NCBI GenBank assembly: GCA_900764225.1
Contig: CAAFNG010000376.1
Location: 1 to 9,195 of the forward strand
Source of the DNA: Lachnospiraceae bacterium
Lineage (GTDB): Bacteria > Bacillota > Clostridia > Lachnospirales > Lachnospiraceae
DNA: 9,195 nt
Direction of reading: 5' to 3'
Shown here: positions 7,019 through 9,195 of the stretch, piece by piece
Position numbering within the stretch: position 1 is the stretch's first letter
Layout of the letters: each line of letters begins with the position of its first letter
Position numbers and translations under genes: made by a program
The notes under the pieces: generated by a model
Seen by the model: only the letters and a program-made list of their open reading frames with translations
Database searches by the model: none
What the model was told of the DNA's origin: nothing

Positions 7019-7846
7019 TCAGAATTGAATATCCCGAAGGTCTTCAGGAACATGTGAGGTATGAAGATCTTCGTTTAAGGTATCGATGATTGCCATATCT
7101 TCATCCTCAATATTGAAATCAAAGATATCACCATTGCTTCGGATACGTTCAGGATTTACAGATTTCGGAATCACGGAAATTCCTTTCTGAATCGCCCAGC
7201 GAAGTCCGATCTGTGCTGGCGTTCTGGCGTATTTTGTTCCCAGAACACACATAACATCATTATCAAGATATGCTCCCCGTGCCAGTGGAGCATAGGCCTG
7301 CACCTGAATTCCATAAGCCTTGCAGTATTCAATCAGCTCAGAAGGATAGCAGAGCGGATGACATTCAATCTGATTTACAGCCGGAACAATACCGGAAACC
7401 TTACGCAGCTCTTCCAGATGACGGATATCAAAATTGCTGACGCCGATACTTAAGGCACGCCCGGATTCCAGAATCTTCTCAAGCTCCTTCCAGGTGCTTA
7501 AGTAACACCCCGGAACCGGCCAGTGGATCAGATAAAGATCTACATAGCTCAGTTTCAGACGATCCAGACTGCGGGAAAAAGCACCCTGCACATCACCAAG
7601 ACGCTGGGCAGTATTCCAGATCTTACTTGTGATAAAGAGATCTTTACGAGGAATTCCGCATTTAGCGATTGCTTTACCGACACTTTCTTCGTTCTTGTAA
7701 ACGGAAGCAGTATCAATCATACGGTAACCGGCGGAAATAGCAGAAGTAACGGCGGCTTCCGCCTGTACGTCATCGGGTAGTTTATATACACCAAGCCCCA
7801 GCAGGGGCATTTCTCTGTCGTTGTTCAGAAAAACAGTTTCTCTCAA
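7019..7846 (-). CDS. Aldo/keto reductase
   Basis: A 275-residue NADPH-dependent oxidoreductase of the AKR superfamily (TIM barrel), of normal length. The catalytic tetrad is visible: D45 and Y50 in MIDTASVYKNE, K75 in TSKIW, H108 in LIHWP. Substrate and cofactor segments follow: GVSNF 135-139, VNQIECHP 158-165, and IPKS 226-229. The specific substrate cannot be told; 2,5-diketogluconate-reductase-like or general aldehyde reductases have this pattern. I place the start at TTG 7846, preceded by AAGGAGG (7860-7854) with 7 nt spacing. A longer frame reaching TTG 7900 would include the ribosome binding site and the promoter -10 box, so it is rejected. It is a lone gene, converging on gpsA and divergent from the His-rich/cooT block. 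Confidence 0.92.
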   Translation of the reverse strand: MRETVFLNNDREMPLLGLGVYKLPDDVQAEAAVTSAISAGYRMIDTASVYKNEESVGKAIAKCGIPRKDLFITSKIWNTAQRLGDVQGAFSRSLDRLKLSYVDLYLIHWPVPGCYLSTWKELEKILESGRALSIGVSNFDIRHLEELRKVSGIVPAVNQIECHPLCYPSELIEYCKAYGIQVQAYAPLARGAYLDNDVMCVLGTKYARTPAQIGLRWAIQKGISVIPKSVNPERIRSNGDIFDFNIEDEDMAIIDTLNEDLHTSHVPEDLRDIQF

Positions 7847-7888
7847 AATAATTCCTCCTTGTATGTTCTGTTTCTCGCACTTTTTGCT

Positions 7889-7917
7889 ATTATAGCACAA
7901 AAATATGAAAGAATCAC
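7889..7917 (-). promoter_or_regulatory. Extended -10 promoter of the aldo/keto reductase
   Basis: On the minus strand TGCTATAAT (7897-7889) is a perfect -10 box with a TGn extension, about 43 bp before the TTG start. The -35 region at the right spacing is GTGATT (7917-7912), a weak match, which fits an extended -10 promoter that depends little on the -35. Confidence 0.65.
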
Positions 7918-7945
7918 ATCAAATATATTACAAAAGTGATAAAGC

Positions 7946-7960
7946 TTGTACACTGTACAA
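7946..7960. promoter_or_regulatory. 15-bp palindrome TTGTAC-ACT-GTACAA (candidate operator)
   Basis: Two perfect 6-bp half sites, TTGTAC and GTACAA, flank a 3-bp centre. The site is upstream of the reductase promoter and about 140 bp upstream of the main + promoter. The left half could also serve as a -35 for a weaker + promoter (TTGTAC, 16 bp, TATAAG at 7968-7973), so a bound regulator could block that start. The identity of any regulator is unknown. Confidence 0.4.
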
Positions 7961-8100
7961 ATGTATATATAAGTAATATTTTGTGGTTTGGAGAAACTAA
8001 CTTCGTTAAAATTGAAACAATCGGGTTAAAATGCTGTCAATGTTTTGAAAAAAGAGGAAAAAACGAGACGGAATTTTGGCTATTTTTTATAATAAATTTC

Positions 8101-8129
8101 TTGATAATGGAAGCGAAAAGATGTATAAT
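8101..8129 (+). promoter_or_regulatory. Sigma-A type promoter of the His-rich protein/cooT block
   Basis: TTGATA (8101-8106), 17 bp spacer, TATAAT (8124-8129): a near-consensus promoter. The upstream 60 bp are AT rich and could act as an UP element. Expected start near 8136 gives a leader of about 55-60 nt that contains the hairpin at 8160-8178. Confidence 0.82.
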
Positions 8130-8159
8130 GAATTTAATTGATAAATTCTTGTCATGAGC

Positions 8160-8178
8160 GTGTCCGCCATGCGGATAC
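8160..8178 (+). promoter_or_regulatory. Leader hairpin just upstream of the His-rich gene
   Basis: GTGTCCGC (8160-8167) pairs with GCGGATAC (8171-8178) in an 8-bp stem with one G-U pair and a 3-nt loop. It ends about 6 nt before the GGGG of the ribosome binding site (8185-8188) and has no T run, so it is not a terminator. It could stabilise the mRNA 5' end or tune translation. Confidence 0.45.
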
Positions 8179-8193
8179 AGGAAAGGGGTATTT

Positions 8194-8574
8194 ATGCATT
8201 TAATCAAAGATGAGAACGGCAATCTTGTTCAGCATGGACATGCTGACAGCCATGAACATACACATGAGGATGGTATGACTCACAGCCATACACACAGCCA
8301 TGCAGAAGGAGACAGCCACTGCCATACACACGGAGAGGGACATTGCGGATCCTGTGAATCCGGAGACTGTAAGAATGAGACAGTAGCGCTTCTTACTTAC
8401 ATGCTGCAGCATAATGAACATCATGCAGCAGAATTGGATCAGATGGCAGACAATCTCAAAAAACTGAATATGGACGCAGCAGCAAAAACAATTAAAGAAG
8501 CCGTTGCTGATTTCCAGAAAGGAAATATGAGACTGGGACTTGCTCTTACACTGGTAAAAGAAGAGCTTAAATAA
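8194..8574 (+). CDS. Small His/Cys-rich metal-binding protein, candidate nickel chaperone or store
   Basis: A 126-residue protein I cannot name by family with confidence. Residues 1-60 are extremely rich in His, with 14 His in the first 50 residues, many as HxH steps (for example HSHTHSH at 30-36), plus Cys at 43, 51, 54 and 59 (CGSC at 51-54). Such tails bind nickel, zinc or cobalt in HypB, SlyD, UreE and the CODH-maturation protein CooJ. Residues 62-126 look like a compact all-helical domain with ALLTYMLQHNEHHAAELDQM (65-84), whose H73, H76, H77 and E80 could form a second site. There is no signal peptide or membrane segment, so it is cytosolic. It is the first gene after a strong promoter, and the next gene encodes a CooT-type nickel protein 60 bp on; a nickel role is inferred from that. 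Zinc or cobalt handling is possible. Confidence 0.85.
   Translation: MHLIKDENGNLVQHGHADSHEHTHEDGMTHSHTHSHAEGDSHCHTHGEGHCGSCESGDCKNETVALLTYMLQHNEHHAAELDQMADNLKKLNMDAAAKTIKEAVADFQKGNMRLGLALTLVKEELK
8281..8304 (+). repeat. Tandem 12-bp repeat within the His-rich coding region
   Basis: CACAGCCATACA (8281-8292) is followed directly by CACAGCCATGCA (8293-8304), 11 of 12 bases identical. Each unit codes for four residues, H-S-H-T and H-S-H-A, and keeps the reading frame. Part of the unit recurs at 8312-8319 (ACAGCCAC). Confidence 0.7.
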
Positions 8575-8634
8575 ACGACAGAGAGATTTTGACAGCGCGG
8601 CAGCGGAACAAGCTGCTTCTTGGAGGAAATGATT

Positions 8635-8817
8635 ATGTGTCTTGCAACTGTTTATAAAGAGGAAGATAATTCTGTGATTTTTAAGAATGTAAGCCGTATT
8701 GACGTGGACGGAAATAAACTGATACTTCGCGATATCATGGGTGAAGAACGCGTGGTAGAGGGAAGCATTCTTATGGTGGATCTGGCAAACAGCATTGTGA
8801 AGCTTCAGTGCGATTAA
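8635..8817 (+). CDS. cooT: CooT-family nickel-binding protein
   Basis: A 60-residue protein beginning MCLATVYKEE. The short length, the MCLAxVY start and the beta-rich remainder (FKNVSRIDVDGNKLILRDIM, then a V-V-E-G-S-I-L-M-V-D-L segment) match the CooT family. In Rhodospirillum rubrum CooT is a small dimeric nickel protein used to mature carbon monoxide dehydrogenase, and Cys2 is the key ligand; Cys2 is present here. ATG 8635 is chosen because GGAGG (8622-8626) sits 8 nt upstream; a longer frame from TTG 8620 would swallow that site and displace Cys2. It lies 60 bp after the His-rich gene and 88 bp before metF, with no terminator between, so one transcript is likely. Confidence 0.85.
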   Translation: MCLATVYKEEDNSVIFKNVSRIDVDGNKLILRDIMGEERVVEGSILMVDLANSIVKLQCD

Positions 8818-8848
8818 CACGATCAGCGATAGCTTTGCAAGATGTGAT

Positions 8849-8876
8849 CTGAGGAGATGTTGGGAATCATCCTCAG
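8849..8876 (+). other. Hairpin in the cooT-metF spacer
   Basis: CTGAGGA (8849-8855) pairs perfectly with TCCTCAG (8870-8876), and GAT/ATC inside can extend the stem with a one-base bulge. It is followed by AATAAAAG, with no T run, so it is not an intrinsic terminator. It may be a processing or mRNA-stability element ahead of the metF ribosome binding site. Confidence 0.4.
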
Positions 8877-8905
8877 AATAAAAGAAAAACGTGGAGGGAC
8901 GATTC

Positions 8906-9195
8906 ATGAAATTATCAGAGGCAATGCAGAAAAAAATGTTGCTTTCTTTTGAACTTTTTCCACCAAAAACCGAAAAAGGTATGACAAACCTGCCGGGAAC
9001 CATCGAACATCTTATGAAGTACAGACCGGAATATATTTCCTGTACTTATGGCGCAGGCGGTGGAAATGTCGGCGCCAACAGGGAAGTATGCCAGATGATC
9101 AAGAATGCGGGAACGATTCCTGTGACACATTTCACCGTGATCAAGAATACAAAAGAGGGAATCCGTGAGCAGCTTCAACAGTATCTTGCGGAAGA
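8906..9195 (+). CDS. metF: Methylenetetrahydrofolate reductase MetF, N-terminal third (cut by window end)
   Basis: The first 96 residues of a MetF-family flavoprotein, which reduces 5,10-methylene- to 5-methyl-tetrahydrofolate, for methionine synthesis or the methyl branch of the Wood-Ljungdahl pathway. Signatures are SFELFPPKTEKG (14-25), with E16 at the position of the catalytic Glu, and YISCTYGAGG near residues 44-53. The following segment reads GNVGAN where many members have an S-x-R-x-x-T type, and PVTHFTVIKNT replaces the common HLTC. ATG 8906 has GGAGG (8893-8897) with 8 nt spacing. The protein is open at the window end with no frameshift seen. Lying behind cooT, it is more likely part of an acetogenic C1 gene set than a stand-alone methionine gene, but the window cannot prove this. 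Confidence 0.92.
   Translation, partial: MKLSEAMQKKMLLSFELFPPKTEKGMTNLPGTIEHLMKYRPEYISCTYGAGGGNVGANREVCQMIKNAGTIPVTHFTVIKNTKEGIREQLQQYLAE

Larger units (their letters stand above)
7847..8193. other. Gene-free divergent intergenic region
   Basis: These 347 bp between two divergently transcribed genes hold no coding sequence I can support. They contain the reductase ribosome binding site and promoter at the left, a palindrome at 7946-7960, an AT-rich purine-biased tract around 8041-8100, a strong + promoter at 8101-8129 and a leader hairpin at 8160-8178. A directly repeated octamer GTTAAAAT occurs at 8005-8012 and 8025-8032, 20 bp apart. The stretch 7961-8100 is longer than a promoter needs and is otherwise unexplained. 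Confidence 0.6.

Noticed and set aside
6844..7053. A 69-codon minus strand frame after the aldo/keto reductase
   Set aside because: It runs through the terminator hairpin and overlaps the end of the reductase gene, with no supporting ribosome binding site.
7847..7900. N-terminal extension of the aldo/keto reductase to TTG 7900
   Set aside because: The extension includes the AAGGAGG ribosome site and the TATAAT box; family length and motif positions fit the TTG at 7846.
8012..8040. Minus strand TTGACA (8040-8035) as a second promoter toward the reductase
   Set aside because: At 17 bp the -10 would be TTTCAA, a poor match, and the extended -10 promoter at 7889-7897 explains the gene better.
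7936..8157. A 73-codon + strand frame in the divergent region
   Set aside because: It begins at GTG without a ribosome binding site and runs through the strong promoter at 8101-8129. The product has no recognisable feature.
8589..8617. TTGACA at 8589-8594 as a separate cooT promoter
   Set aside because: The hexamer is perfect, but the -10 position holds GCTGCT, so no promoter can be supported.

Overview
This window looks like chromosomal DNA from an anaerobic Firmicute of the Lachnospiraceae type, with a Blautia-like acetogen as my best guess. The evidence is strong AGGAGG-type ribosome binding sites, a TTG start codon, the familiar gene order yraN-pgeF ... DUF512-der-plsY-gpsA, and a CooT-type nickel protein next to a methylenetetrahydrofolate reductase. 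The genus is an inference from protein style and gene order; nothing was searched.

Layout. Bases 1-12 are not genomic: they match the 3' end of the Tn5/Nextera mosaic-end adapter, and real sequence begins at 13 inside the 3' part of yraN. pgeF follows on the + strand and overlaps by 14 bp, tail to tail, with prs (PRPP synthetase) on the - strand. prs fires from a promoter that diverges from the promoter of a DUF512 radical-SAM/PDZ gene. DUF512 overlaps der by 38 bp, der is 3 bp from plsY, and gpsA follows 75 bp later. This + strand block appears to be one operon covering ribosome assembly (Der) and the first steps of phospholipid synthesis (GpsA makes sn-glycerol-3-phosphate, PlsY acylates it). 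It ends in a long hairpin that can terminate from both sides. An aldo/keto reductase converges on it from the - strand.

A 347-bp gene-free divergent region (7847-8193) separates the aldo/keto reductase from a second + strand block. It holds one promoter facing each way and a 15-bp palindrome. The second block consists of a His/Cys-rich small protein, a CooT-family nickel-binding protein and the start of metF, cut by the window end. Two candidate nickel-handling proteins ahead of a Wood-Ljungdahl methyl-branch enzyme suggest metal supply for CODH/acetyl-CoA synthase or a related nickel enzyme. This is the least ordinary part of the window and the best candidate for an under-described system. 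Everything upstream of about 7000 is mostly conserved housekeeping. I saw no CRISPR array, insertion sequence, tRNA or rRNA.
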